Source: a virus. From it: 20,681 bases of DNA. Positions 5,651 to 13,199 of this stretch are shown piece after piece. Numbering within the stretch: the stretch's first letter is position 1; the number at the start of each line of letters is the position of its first letter. A program made the translations under genes and the position numbers. The stretch spans positions 1 through 20,681 of IMG/VR virus record IMGVR_UViG_3300029922_000336, one strand, 5' to 3'. Under the pieces are notes generated by a model that saw only the letters and a program-made list of their open reading frames with translations, was not told where the DNA came from and ran no database searches.

Positions 5651-6419
5651 CAACCAAACCTCAAAAGCATTCCCATATAGTTCATTCATGCCTTTTTACT
5701 TCAATGGACTGGCAATCAGCAATGATGCAACAACACCTAATACTATATTAGATGTTGCTCCAGGCTCTTGCTTAGATTCAACAGGTACTTTTCAATTAAC
5801 TCTTCCTACAGCTGGTATTATTACCACTAGCACATTGGGATTAAATGGTATTGATACGGGTACGATTGCCGCTAGTAAAGTGTATGCTGTATATTTGGTT
5901 GCCGACCCTGTTACTCAGCAACCAACTGGACTTATTTGTTCATTGAATGTGACCACCCCATTACTACCTTTTAGCTATAGTGCTTATGCAAAAATCGGTT
6001 ATTTTACTACTGATTCTAGCGCACATATTCTCAAAGGATATTGGTCAGACAATGATGCAGCTCGTCGAATTTTCACTTACGATGCATTCATATCAGTAGG
6101 TACTACTTCAACATCTGCCACCTACGTAAACGTAGATTTAACTAAGTTTGTTCCCTTGGTTAATAATCTTCAAGTTCAAATATATGCCTCATATACTCCT
6201 GGCGTAGCTGGTAACTTCTTGTCTCTTCAGGCAGGCAACGCAACTGGAGCGCAACAGATTATTACAGGTCAAGTGGCATCAATAGCAGTTACAAATGTTG
6301 TTAATGTATTAGCGCAAACTGTAGCGATTAGTACCGTTCCTTCTCCTGTAATCAATTACAAGAATAGCGGAACCGATACTATTGCTCTAAGTGTTGCTGG
6401 TTACACGTTCGATCTTTAA
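5637..6419 (+). CDS. Virion structural protein, candidate head decoration
   Basis: 260-residue protein begins MSVDNNQTSKAFPYSSFMPF and contains SNDATTPNTILDVAPGSCLD, then LGLNGIDTGTIAASKVYAVY and IGYFTTDSSAHILKGY. Proteins with this N-D-x-x-x-P-N-T-x-L-D-V / G-L-D-T-G / Y-x-V-Y pattern recur in podoviruses near coat and tail-adaptor genes (recalled), where they are usually annotated hypothetical. It is beta-rich, with no cysteine cluster or membrane segment. Position between coat and gp4-like adaptor suggests a protein bound to the capsid surface or portal vertex; decoration is an inference. Start ATG 5637 uses AGAGGAC (5624-5630), which lies inside the upstream endonuclease gene, and the two reading frames overlap by 14 bases. 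Confidence 0.6.
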   Translation: MSVDNNQTSKAFPYSSFMPFYFNGLAISNDATTPNTILDVAPGSCLDSTGTFQLTLPTAGIITTSTLGLNGIDTGTIAASKVYAVYLVADPVTQQPTGLICSLNVTTPLLPFSYSAYAKIGYFTTDSSAHILKGYWSDNDAARRIFTYDAFISVGTTSTSATYVNVDLTKFVPLVNNLQVQIYASYTPGVAGNFLSLQAGNATGAQQIITGQVASIAVTNVVNVLAQTVAISTVPSPVINYKNSGTDTIALSVAGYTFDL

Positions 6420-6439
6420 CCCATAAGGAGACAAGTATT

Positions 6440-7144
6440 ATGGCTTATACAGCATTGCAGCTAATAACTAGGTCGTATTACTTGTCTCAAATTGTTTCTA
6501 GACAGTTGCAGACGGTTGATGGCGAACAGATTACTGATGGCTTGTACTTGCTAAATGCTTTACTTGATATCAAGGCAAGTGACATTCATCTCATACCTTA
6601 CTTTCAACAATACGTTTTTACATCAGTAGCAAGTCAGGAGGAATATTTCGTACCTAATCTTGTTTATACTGACTCCATGACTTTCAATATCGGTACCGTA
6701 CGTTATCCGATGATTGAAACAACTCGAAAACAATATTTTTCTACGGGTCGAGTTGATGACATCACTACATTGCCTTTTAGCTATCGTGTAGAGCGATGCT
6801 TGGGTGGCTCTAATGTATACCTTTATTTTTTGCCTGATTCAGATTATGTCATAAAAATTTGGGGAAAATTTGGGTTAACAGATGTTACATTGACAACTGA
6901 CTTATCAACAATTTATGACACATTTTATATTGAATATCTAAGATTCGCTCTTGCTGAATATATTTGTACAGAATGGGGCGCCACTTTTCCCGATGAAGCC
7001 AAACGAAAATACGATGAAATTCGTAAGAAATTGATGATGATTAGTCCTGCAGATTTGTCAGTTAGAAAGACAACTTACTTTAATGGACCAATTGCACTTG
7101 ACTGGCAGATGGTGAATATTGGTCGTGGATGGACTCCATGGTAA
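6440..7144 (+). CDS. Tail adaptor / head completion protein, P22 gp4-like
   Basis: 234 residues with AAGGAG (6424-6429) before ATG 6440. The N-terminal region (ALQLITRSYYLSQIVSRQLQ, then GEQITDGLYLLNALLDIKAS) and the central SFRY-type segment (LPFSYRVERCLGG, LYFLPDSDYVIKIWGKFGL) match the P22 tail accessory factor gp4 family, which binds the portal from outside, closes the filled head and forms the platform for the tail hub. P22 gp4 is 166 residues; this protein is longer, with additional helices (ALAEYICTEWGATFPDEAKR) and a C-terminal extension ending GRGWTPW. The next gene is gp10-like, the order found in P22. The lysozyme activity reported for P22 gp4 cannot be judged here. Confidence 0.85.
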   Translation: MAYTALQLITRSYYLSQIVSRQLQTVDGEQITDGLYLLNALLDIKASDIHLIPYFQQYVFTSVASQEEYFVPNLVYTDSMTFNIGTVRYPMIETTRKQYFSTGRVDDITTLPFSYRVERCLGGSNVYLYFLPDSDYVIKIWGKFGLTDVTLTTDLSTIYDTFYIEYLRFALAEYICTEWGATFPDEAKRKYDEIRKKLMMISPADLSVRKTTYFNGPIALDWQMVNIGRGWTPW

Positions 7145-7172
7145 CAATTTATATAATATATAGGCTATAACT

Positions 7173-8777
7173 ATGGTTCAAGTTGCACCAAATGCCATAC
7201 AAGAAATCCAAGAAATTCCAATCGAGATAGCCGGCGGCACACACTACGGCCGTTATCCCAAGATTAGTTTAGAAGAATCCTGGAACTTCATCGTTTCCGA
7301 TGGTTGGCTTGTGCCATATGCTGGCTACAAAAACGTAGTGCCATTGATTCCAACGCAACCTGGGAGAGGCATTTACGCCAGTTATGTTGCAGACATTATG
7401 ATTGCGGTTATTGCGCAAACAGTGTATTCAATCACGCCAAATCTCACGCCCACTATTGTTGGCCAACTGACCACCTTTACGGGCGATGTATACATTGCCG
7501 AGAATAATGGCGGCATCATTGCTATTACCGATGGAGCGAATGTTTATACATGGAACTATGCGACCACTACATTTACCACCATTCCAGGCGGCAGCACTAA
7601 TTTCCCGTTTATGAATCCAGGATTTATATCCTTTCAAAATCAACGATTCATTGTCGCTTGCAATGGCTCTACAGTTTGGGCGCTTTCAGGATTCAATACG
7701 GCAATTTGGTATAATGATGCTCAGCATGTTGGAGCGTATCAATTCAAAGCCGACTACATTCAAGCTGCTGTGCCGGTTCCTGGTGGTGGTAGTAACTTAT
7801 TAGTGTTTGGTCGTAATGGCACAGAGTTGTGGCAAGATATTGGTGCTGCGATTTTTCCTTATCAACGCTCTAGTACGAGGACATTCGATTATGGTTGCAT
7901 CAATCCTTCGACGATTTCATCATTGAATCAGTTTGTGGTTTGGATTGCAGTAAATGAACAATCTGGTCCGGTATTGATGATAGCGGCAGGAACCGATATT
8001 AAGTCTATTTCTACAGATGGTATCGATTATAAACTCGGCAACTTAAAGAATCCTACCAACTGCACAGGATTTCTTTACCAACAAGATGGTCATTTGCTTT
8101 ATCAGTTTACATTTCCAGATGACAATATCAGTTATGCTTATGACTTTGAAACGCAGCTTTTCTTTAATGTCTCTGATGAGAATCTAAATTTTCATATTGC
8201 TCGCCAAATAGTTTATTTTAATAACACTTATTACTTCGTTAGTTTGAGCGGCGGTAATATTTATGAATTTGATACCTTATTTACAGACGCTGATTATGGC
8301 GATGGTAATGTGTTTGAGATTCCTCGAATTCGTATAACAAAGCCTTTAAGACTTCCATCGCAGCGATATTTTGTTATTAAGAGCCTTGGATTTACGATTG
8401 AACAAGGTCAGCCGAATATTGTAACTACTGTTCCTATAGAAGAACCTGGAACTGGAAGTTTTACGCCGATTGAAACTGAGTCTTTAGATATTATTTGCAC
8501 TGAAGACAACGAGCAGATTTGTATAGAAGGCACAATCGGACCCAATGTTATTGGGTATTATACGACTACAGAAGCTGGCGTTTATCTGTCGATATCGCGT
8601 GATGGTGGCGAGACATTTGGCAGTAGTTATTTGAAACCTATGAATGCTACTGGTCAGCGCAAGAGTCGGTTTATATTTCAGCGTTTGGGGCATGCTAATG
8701 ATGCTACGTTTCAGTTGAGGTTTGTTGGGTTGCATCGATTTGTTGTAAATAATGGTTTGGTCGAATTGTATGAATAA
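7173..8777 (+). CDS. Tail hub / packaged DNA stabilisation protein, P22 gp10-like
   Basis: 534 residues; P22 gp10 is 472. N-terminal segment GGTHYGRYPKISLEESWNFI and C-terminal segment YLSISRDGGETFGSSYLKPM followed by GQRKSRFIFQRLGHANDATF and FVGLHRFVVNNGLVELYE are recognisable features of the gp10 family. The whole protein is beta-rich, consistent with the propeller seen in gp10. In P22, gp10 hexamers bind the gp4 ring and carry the tail needle and spikes. Start ATG 7173 has only a weak TAGG-type ribosome site (7161-7164), so translation may depend on coupling to the gp4-like gene 28 bases upstream. A segment around residues 415-455 (EEPGTGSF, then IICTEDNEQICIEG) is Glu/Thr-rich and may be an inserted loop. 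Confidence 0.85.
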   Translation: MVQVAPNAIQEIQEIPIEIAGGTHYGRYPKISLEESWNFIVSDGWLVPYAGYKNVVPLIPTQPGRGIYASYVADIMIAVIAQTVYSITPNLTPTIVGQLTTFTGDVYIAENNGGIIAITDGANVYTWNYATTTFTTIPGGSTNFPFMNPGFISFQNQRFIVACNGSTVWALSGFNTAIWYNDAQHVGAYQFKADYIQAAVPVPGGGSNLLVFGRNGTELWQDIGAAIFPYQRSSTRTFDYGCINPSTISSLNQFVVWIAVNEQSGPVLMIAAGTDIKSISTDGIDYKLGNLKNPTNCTGFLYQQDGHLLYQFTFPDDNISYAYDFETQLFFNVSDENLNFHIARQIVYFNNTYYFVSLSGGNIYEFDTLFTDADYGDGNVFEIPRIRITKPLRLPSQRYFVIKSLGFTIEQGQPNIVTTVPIEEPGTGSFTPIETESLDIICTEDNEQICIEGTIGPNVIGYYTTTEAGVYLSISRDGGETFGSSYLKPMNATGQRKSRFIFQRLGHANDATFQLRFVGLHRFVVNNGLVELYE

Positions 8778-8801
8778 TGGTTTTATGGAGTCAAACGAAT
8801 A

Positions 8802-9137
8802 ATGGCCGATCCAGTCGTCACGATACCGAATCTACCATCAGGCGCGATGGTAGATAAAGAAGGATTTCCTACTACTGAGGAACTTAACTTTCGTCAGGCA
8901 TTGATAACACTTTTGCAGAGACTTATTGGGTCTGAAGGAACTGTGTTACCTACTCAGAATGCGACTAACATTGCTATTATCCAGAACAATACCGTTCCAG
9001 TTTATACGAATCCGCCTTCGACTGCGTATACATGTCAGTATGGGACTAGTTTGTATGATTCGACTAACAATTCTATACGTATTGCGGTAAATAATGGAAG
9101 TAATGCCCCAATATTTAAAACGGTCACATTGACCTAA
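8802..9137 (+). CDS. Small tail-associated protein after the hub
   Basis: 111 residues, GGAG (8788-8791) before ATG 8802. The N-terminus, MADPVVTIPNLPSGAMVDKE then PTTEELNFRQALITLLQRL, is a short extended stretch followed by a helix with heptad-like hydrophobics; the C-terminal half is beta-like (YTCQYGTSLYDSTNNSIRIA). Small proteins of this design directly after gp10-like genes are common in podoviruses (recalled). In P22 the equivalent place is taken by the tail needle gp26, but this protein is half its length and has no long coiled coil, so a plug, cap or adaptor role at the tail tip is only suggested by position. Confidence 0.55.
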   Translation: MADPVVTIPNLPSGAMVDKEGFPTTEELNFRQALITLLQRLIGSEGTVLPTQNATNIAIIQNNTVPVYTNPPSTAYTCQYGTSLYDSTNNSIRIAVNNGSNAPIFKTVTLT

Positions 9138-9148
9138 AGGAGATTAAT

Positions 9149-9757
9149 ATGGATCCAATAACAATGGCAGCGTTAGCAGCGGCTTTGTATGGAGGGTATA
9201 AAAGTTTTGGTGGTGGCTATAAAAATCCTGCTGGAACAGCTAATAAAACTTTAGACCAGATTCCCGGTCAAACTAACCAATATTATCAACCATATGCTGA
9301 TGCTGGTAAAGGAGCTCTTGGTGACCTACAAAACCAATACAAAGGGTTATTAGGCGGTGATGTTTACAATAAGATTGCTGGTGATTACAAGGAATCTCCA
9401 GGCTACCAGTTTCAACTTCATCAAGCGTTAGAAGCTGGAAATAATGCTTCTGCAGCGGGTGGATTGGCTGGAACTCCTTCCCACGAACAACAAAACATGG
9501 GTATAGCACAAGACTTGGCAGCTAAAGATTTTAATCAATACTTCCAAAATGCTTCTGGATTATATAGTCAAGGATTGAAAGGTGAAGAAGGACTTAATGC
9601 TCAAGGGTATGATGCTAATTCTAGTATGGGTAATCTTTGGGCTCAGGTACTTGGCAAGCAATCTTCTAACTTATTCAGCGGTGAAACCGGCAGAAATCAA
9701 TATACATCCAGCGGAACCGATGACATTTTCAAATCATTAGGTTTCTTTGGCAATTAA
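9149..9757 (+). CDS. Ejection protein, gp7-like position
   Basis: 202 residues with AAGGAG before ATG 9149. N-terminus MDPITMAALAAALYGGYKSF is a short hydrophobic helix; the middle has ESPGYQFQLHQALEAGNNAS then AAGGLAGTP and DLAAKDFNQYFQNASGLYSQ. The S-P-G-Y-x-F-x-L-x-Q-x-L-x-A motif followed by a Gly/Ala-rich stretch is widespread in podovirus internal virion proteins annotated as DNA-transfer or injection proteins. P22 encodes three ejection proteins (gp7, gp20, gp16) in this genome position; this is the smallest and first of the three here. They are expelled before the DNA and build a conduit across the envelope (known for P22 and T7). P22 gp7 is about 229 residues, close in size. Confidence 0.7.
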   Translation: MDPITMAALAAALYGGYKSFGGGYKNPAGTANKTLDQIPGQTNQYYQPYADAGKGALGDLQNQYKGLLGGDVYNKIAGDYKESPGYQFQLHQALEAGNNASAAGGLAGTPSHEQQNMGIAQDLAAKDFNQYFQNASGLYSQGLKGEEGLNAQGYDANSSMGNLWAQVLGKQSSNLFSGETGRNQYTSSGTDDIFKSLGFFGN

Positions 9758-9774
9758 GGTGGGAGTCATTAATC

Positions 9775-10797
9775 ATGCCAAATATCCCCTTCGGATTAGG
9801 TAACGGAACACAATTGCTGAATGCCGGACAATCAGGCGCTACAAGCTTAATGGACGCTCTACGCTCTGGGATTGAAACGTATCAGAAGAATGAAGAAGCT
9901 AAGAATACGCCGAAGCGGTTGAGTGAGGCGTTACTTGGACAGCAGATTACTAATAAGATGAATCAGCAGAAGGCTGATTATGAGCCTATGCGTCAGCAGT
10001 TGGAGCAGCATTTAACACAAGCCAGAATTCAGAAAGCATTGCGAGGGCCTGAACCAACATATAATAATTTAGAGAAAGCTATGCAAGGCGCGCAGCGGAT
10101 TACACAACAATATGGCGCCGATTCTCAAGAAGCTAAATTAGCTCAAACTTACGTGCAAAGACTTGCTCAAGGTTCGCAAGGACTGCAATTGACTACTGAC
10201 CCGGCTACCGGCGCATTAACATCTTTATCATTTGGCGGTTCATCTCGCGGAGGTCCACAATCTGCATTGGTCAATGATGAAAATGGAAATCCAACAATGG
10301 TTAGCAAGCCGACAACTGCTCAAGCTAGCGCACAACAAAAAACTTCTCTTTCAGAGATTGGACGATCAACAATAGCTAAAAAAGCCGAAATGCCATATGT
10401 TGGCTCAGGTTCAAATCAACAAATTTTAGAAGATAGATTTAACTATTCCAAAAAAGGCGACAAAGAAGCCGGTAAAAGATTAGTGCAAGCTGCTGTGGCC
10501 AAAATGATAGCTCCTGAATACGCCGGATTTCAATTGGCGTCTCAAGGTGTTGCGGCTACTATCCCCGCTTTGAATCATCAGTTTGAAACTATTAAACAAG
10601 GCTGGCCAGCAACAGCAAATTTAGTGGTAGAAAATCTTCCCCAAGAACTTCAGAAGCAGGCTAAAGAAGAGCATGCTAAATTATTGGCCGAAATAAAATC
10701 TGCTAAAGAACAACATGCTGCGAAAGGTTATCCTGTGAAACTAGAAGGAAATAAAAAACGATTGAAATATAATACTTCCACAGGGAGGTTAGAATAA
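9775..10797 (+). CDS. Internal virion / ejection protein, gp20-like position
   Basis: 340 residues, GGGAG before ATG 9775. Mostly helical and rich in Gln, Ala and Lys; N-terminal SGIETYQKNEEAKNTPKRLS, a Gln-rich helix (QQLEQHLTQARIQKALRGPE), a central Gly/Ser region (FGGSSRGGPQ, residues about 153-162) and a C-terminal half with a weakly hydrophobic ATIPALNHQF segment and a basic end. No enzymatic motif seen. It is second of three consecutive genes after the tail hub, matching P22 gp20, an ejected protein. Its stop codon (10795-10797) shares one base with the next start, implying coupled translation and fixed stoichiometry with its partner. The family link is by position and composition rather than a recognised motif. 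Confidence 0.6.
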   Translation: MPNIPFGLGNGTQLLNAGQSGATSLMDALRSGIETYQKNEEAKNTPKRLSEALLGQQITNKMNQQKADYEPMRQQLEQHLTQARIQKALRGPEPTYNNLEKAMQGAQRITQQYGADSQEAKLAQTYVQRLAQGSQGLQLTTDPATGALTSLSFGGSSRGGPQSALVNDENGNPTMVSKPTTAQASAQQKTSLSEIGRSTIAKKAEMPYVGSGSNQQILEDRFNYSKKGDKEAGKRLVQAAVAKMIAPEYAGFQLASQGVAATIPALNHQFETIKQGWPATANLVVENLPQELQKQAKEEHAKLLAEIKSAKEQHAAKGYPVKLEGNKKRLKYNTSTGRLE

Positions 10798-12011
10798 TGG
10801 AAATTGAATTGCCTAATGGACAAATAGCAGAATTCCCAGATGATATGCCTCATGAAGATATTGAAAAGGTGCTTCAATCTCATTTTCCTATGAAATCAGA
10901 GATCCCATCCATTGAATTTCCTCAGTCGCATCATAGCGCTTTTGCTAATTTATTACATGGATTACGAGAAGGCTATCCTCATGCTTTAAAAGGCGATATA
11001 AATGCGGTGGCCCAATTGTTTGGACGCCAACCATTTGAAAATCAGGAATTAGAATCTAATGCGCCTTTATCTGAAAGAATTGGTCGAGGATTTGGAGAAG
11101 TTGGAGGACATCTGTCAGCTATAATTCCCGCCGCAACCGCCTCAGAAGCATTGATTCCAGGTTTGGCTGGCGCAAGTATAGGTGCTGGATTAGCAGGAGC
11201 TGCAACGACACCAGGTGGTCTTAAAGAGCGATTGACAAGCGGAGTTTTAGAAGCAGCAATTCCAGCCGCGTTTAAAGGAGTAAAAGAAGCAGGAAAACTT
11301 GGTATAGCAGCATTGCGAAAAAGTCCTACGCCAAGAATGGCTGCAGATGTTATTCAAAAAAGTCACGCGACTGCACATGACTTTGCAGTCGAACCGCTCA
11401 ATAAAGCGGAACAAGAAGCATCAAAAGTTGGAAAACCAATACGGTTATCTAACAAAATATTAACCGCAGCTGAAGATGCTTTAGCAAATACCAAAGCAAA
11501 TAAAGCTTTAATTGATAAAGCTAAAAAAGGTGATTATAAATCTGTATTTAAACTACAGTCTGATTTATGGAAAAGAGGCAATTCTTTTGCGTCCAAGCAA
11601 ACGCAAGCTGAAATAGATAGAGGACAAGAGATATTTGATCTTAGGGATAGCATGCTTAATGGAATGAAAGCTCATTATGATTATTTGGGAAAAAATAATG
11701 TATCAAAAAATCTTGCTGAAGGACAAAAAAGATACCAGCAATTTGCTGATACTTATTTAACCAATCCCACAGTTGCTAAACTTGTAGGTGAAGAAAAAAT
11801 TGTACCAAAGAACTTGCTCTCTAAATTAGAAGGTGACACAGCTTATTTCAATAAATTAAAAAATGAGATTCCAGAAATAGGGAAGATGCTCGAACTTCAG
11901 AAATCGAAGCAAAATCTTAAAAAAGCTGGAAAATACGTGGCGGGGCTAGGTCATCTTGGTGCTTTATCTAAATATTTACTTGGTGGCGGCAGTTCCCCAC
12001 TAGAAAAGTGA
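10797..12011 (+). CDS. Internal virion / ejection protein, gp16-like position
   Basis: 404 residues; GGGAGG upstream and a one-base overlap with the previous gene. The N-terminus (MEIELPNGQIAEFPDDMPHE, then IEKVLQSHFP) has the F-P-D-x-M-x-x-x-x-I-x-x-x-L motif often found at the head of podovirus ejection proteins and phage-associated transglycosylases. Residues about 100-145 form a Gly/Ala-rich hydrophobic segment (AIIPAATASEALIPGLAGAS then IGAGLAGAA) that could insert in a membrane, fitting the conduit role known for P22 gp16. The rest is helical and basic. P22 gp16 is 609 residues, so this one is shorter. No lytic transglycosylase catalytic motif seen. It is the last gene of the morphogenetic run before an island with opposite-strand transcription. 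Confidence 0.65.
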   Translation: MEIELPNGQIAEFPDDMPHEDIEKVLQSHFPMKSEIPSIEFPQSHHSAFANLLHGLREGYPHALKGDINAVAQLFGRQPFENQELESNAPLSERIGRGFGEVGGHLSAIIPAATASEALIPGLAGASIGAGLAGAATTPGGLKERLTSGVLEAAIPAAFKGVKEAGKLGIAALRKSPTPRMAADVIQKSHATAHDFAVEPLNKAEQEASKVGKPIRLSNKILTAAEDALANTKANKALIDKAKKGDYKSVFKLQSDLWKRGNSFASKQTQAEIDRGQEIFDLRDSMLNGMKAHYDYLGKNNVSKNLAEGQKRYQQFADTYLTNPTVAKLVGEEKIVPKNLLSKLEGDTAYFNKLKNEIPEIGKMLELQKSKQNLKKAGKYVAGLGHLGALSKYLLGGGSSPLEK

Positions 12012-12071
12012 AGAACGCCAACCAAGATGCACAATAATCAAAGGTATAATCCATAGCCAAATAGACATCAT
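12000..12071 (-). CDS. Possible tiny membrane peptide (23 aa)
   Basis: Reading minus from ATG 12071, preceded by GGTGAAGAG, gives a 23-residue peptide MMSIWLWIIPLIIVHLGWRS plus SLF, almost entirely one hydrophobic segment. It lies downstream of the minus-strand terminator and overlaps the end of the ejection gene by 12 bases. It would need read-through from the moron promoter. Size and overlap make chance likely; listed because a ribosome site and a membrane-compatible composition coincide. Confidence 0.2.
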   Translation of the reverse strand: MMSIWLWIIPLIIVHLGWRSSLF

Positions 12072-12093
12072 CACTCTTCACCATATTTAATTA

Positions 12094-12120
12094 TTAAAAG
12101 CCCCATTATCTGGGGCTACA
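12094..12120 (-). terminator. Rho-independent terminator for the minus-strand moron
   Basis: Arms AGCCCC (12099-12104) and GGGGCT (12112-12117) form a perfect six-pair GC-rich stem with a 7-base loop. Read on the minus strand the stem is followed by TTTT then AATAATT. On the plus strand no T-run follows, so it acts mainly on minus transcription, ending six bases after the stop of the 39-residue gene. Confidence 0.7.
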
Positions 12121-12125
12121 AAATT

Positions 12126-12245
12126 TCAACTACCACTAATACTGCTATTACAAATTACCATGCCATCACGTGATATCCAGCAATATTGATATGCGAATGA
12201 CGACATCGTCAATGACATCAACGTTAACAATAAAATAGTCTTCAT
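12126..12245 (-). CDS. Secreted small peptide, moron-like (39 aa)
   Basis: Minus-strand gene with its own promoter, ribosome site (GGTGGAG, seven bases before ATG) and terminator. The product begins MKTILLLTLMSLTMSSFA, a classical signal peptide: Lys at position 2, a hydrophobic core and S-F-A before the predicted cleavage. The mature part is only 21 residues, YQYCWISRDGMVICNSSISG plus S, with two cysteines ten residues apart that could form a disulphide in the periplasm; there is no lipobox. It is transcribed against all surrounding structural genes. Such autonomous units are termed morons and often alter the lysogen surface or block superinfection (known for other phages); the function here is unknown. 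It could be expressed from a prophage independently of lytic genes. Confidence 0.65.
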   Translation of the reverse strand: MKTILLLTLMSLTMSSFAYQYCWISRDGMVICNSSISGS

Positions 12246-12255
12246 TTATTTCTCC

Positions 12256-12302
12256 ACCAGTTAAGTTGGTCAAAATATATCATTGTGGTTATTTATTGTC
12301 AA
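12256..12302 (-). promoter_or_regulatory. Consensus sigma70 promoter of the minus-strand moron
   Basis: On the minus strand, TTGACA (complement of 12297-12302) is a perfect -35 and TATATT (complement of 12274-12279) a one-mismatch -10, with exactly 17 bases between. Transcription would start near 12267. An imperfect dyad, ACCA/TGGT arms at 12256-12270, spans the start region and could be an operator. This is the best promoter match in the window. Confidence 0.75.
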
Positions 12303-12372
12303 CAATAGTTTTAGATAATATTTAAGCGGAGTGACATTGATATGATTTGTATAGTTTAATCAAGGTGTTGTG

Positions 12373-12428
12373 TATAATGCTAGGCTAGCTAAGGGATTGC
12401 TGCGTATCTCGTCGAAAATTTACGCAGC
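12373..12428 (+). promoter_or_regulatory. Possible -10 box and leader hairpin before the winged-helix gene
   Basis: A perfect TATAAT (12373-12378) lies 84 bases before the winged-helix start, with no good -35 at 16-18 bases. It is followed by a leader containing a perfect 8-bp stem GCTGCGTA/TACGCAGC (12399-12406, 12421-12428) with a 14-base loop, and a GCTAGC palindrome (12384-12389). No T-run follows. The weak -35 hints at an activator. Of the remaining bases in the 12012-12462 gap, 12303-12372 shows nothing I recognise. Confidence 0.35.
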
Positions 12429-12462
12429 TAGTTGTACTTTCTAAATACCGGACGATTATAAC

Positions 12463-13041
12463 ATGTCATCTGAAAAATCAAACCCCATCTATTTTCAAAT
12501 TCCAAAATTAATGACTGACCATCCTAAAATAACAGGCGATCATATTTTTATTTTCATGCCACTCTATGAACAACTTCGACAATCTCCTTGCGATAAAACT
12601 GGCTATAACAAAACCAACGAGTTTCTATCTGAATTTTCAAAAGCTAGCCTAAGTACGGTAAAAAGAAAGTTAAACGATTTAGAGGTATGGGGATTTTTAT
12701 CAAGAATAGGAATGGGATATAACAGAAAGTTTTTCCTTGGCATAAATTTTGTTCAGCAGGGTCAAATTGACCTGGTTAATAACGGAACAACTGGGTCAGA
12801 ACGACCCATCACAGGGTCACAAAGACCCAGTACTGGGTCAAAAACGCACTACATAGCTAAGAATATTGTTAAGAATATTAATAAGAACACTTTTGCTTAC
12901 GCAACTTCAACTTCAAAACCAAAAAATGAGGAGGTGGTTAATAGTGAGTATTTAAATGAAATGAAGTTATTAAAAAATCTTGGCATTCATAATCAAATTA
13001 TTAATTATGAGGAATGGAAAATTAAGAAGGGGTATGTTTGA
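12463..13041 (+). CDS. Winged-helix DNA-binding protein, candidate replication initiator
   Basis: 192 residues. Residues about 15-95 form a helix-turn-helix/winged-helix domain: GDHIFIFMPLYEQL, NEFLSEFSKASLSTVKRKLN (recognition helix region) and DLEVWGFLSRIGMGYNRKFF (wing). The arrangement resembles the N-terminal domains of phage replication O proteins and related initiators (family knowledge). Residues about 99-130 form a low-complexity linker with repeated TGSxRP units, encoded by DNA repeats that look like iterons; the C-terminal 60 residues are Asn/Lys-rich with a basic helix. In phage lambda the origin iterons likewise sit in the middle of gene O. Ribosome site is weak (GGA at 12449-12451). 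It could instead be an autoregulated transcription factor. No helicase-loader partner is seen in the window. The next gene overlaps by one base. Confidence 0.6.
   Translation: MSSEKSNPIYFQIPKLMTDHPKITGDHIFIFMPLYEQLRQSPCDKTGYNKTNEFLSEFSKASLSTVKRKLNDLEVWGFLSRIGMGYNRKFFLGINFVQQGQIDLVNNGTTGSERPITGSQRPSTGSKTHYIAKNIVKNINKNTFAYATSTSKPKNEEVVNSEYLNEMKLLKNLGIHNQIINYEEWKIKKGYV
12759..12840 (+). repeat. Iteron array inside the winged-helix gene
   Basis: GGGTCA occurs at 12759, 12793, 12814 and 12835. The first three copies are paired with a downstream GACC (12769-12772, 12803-12806, 12824-12827), making dyads of about 15 bases. The last three copies are spaced exactly 21 bases (two helical turns), all on one DNA face, and encode a 7-residue protein repeat. 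The first copy is 34 bases before the second. Confidence 0.75.
12857..12890 (+). other. AT-rich repeat next to iterons (candidate DNA-unwinding element)
   Basis: Immediately after the iterons lie two copies of TTAAGAATATT-like sequence (CTAAGAATATT at 12857-12867 and TTAAGAATATT at 12869-12879), then ATAAGAA. The stretch is almost all A/T apart from the G in each repeat. In lambda ori an AT-rich segment follows the iterons in the same way and is where the strands open. Confidence 0.5.
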
Positions 13042-13199
13042 TGAAATGTAATTTTTGTGATCATTATAAAGTTTCAAAATATAATTTATGCAGAATGTGC
13101 AATCAATTAATGAATAATGCTAAAAAAGATCCAGACGCTTATAATGACGATGTGAAAAAATGTTTAAAGGAATGGTTGCGTGCTCGAAACAGTGATTGA
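13041..13199 (+). CDS. Small Cys4 zinc-ribbon-like protein (52 aa)
   Basis: The start ATG 13041 overlaps the previous stop (TGATG), with GAAGGGG (13026-13032) upstream, so it is translationally coupled to the winged-helix protein. The product has C3-x2-C6 and C17-x2-C20, i.e. CNFC ten residues before CRMC, a compact zinc-binding knuckle, followed by a charged helix ending CLKEWLRARNSD. Its role is unknown; the coupling suggests it assists or modulates the DNA-binding neighbour. Its 3' end overlaps the next gene's GTG start by 20 bases. Too short for many gene callers. Confidence 0.6.
   Translation: MKCNFCDHYKVSKYNLCRMCNQLMNNAKKDPDAYNDDVKKCLKEWLRARNSD

Noticed and set aside
7152-7157. TATAAT before the tail-hub gene as a promoter
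   Set aside because: No acceptable -35 element at 15-19 bases upstream; AT-rich intergenic sequence explains it.
12759-12840. CRISPR-like array
   Set aside because: The repeat core is only six bases with 15-base intervals inside an intact reading frame; iterons or operators fit better.
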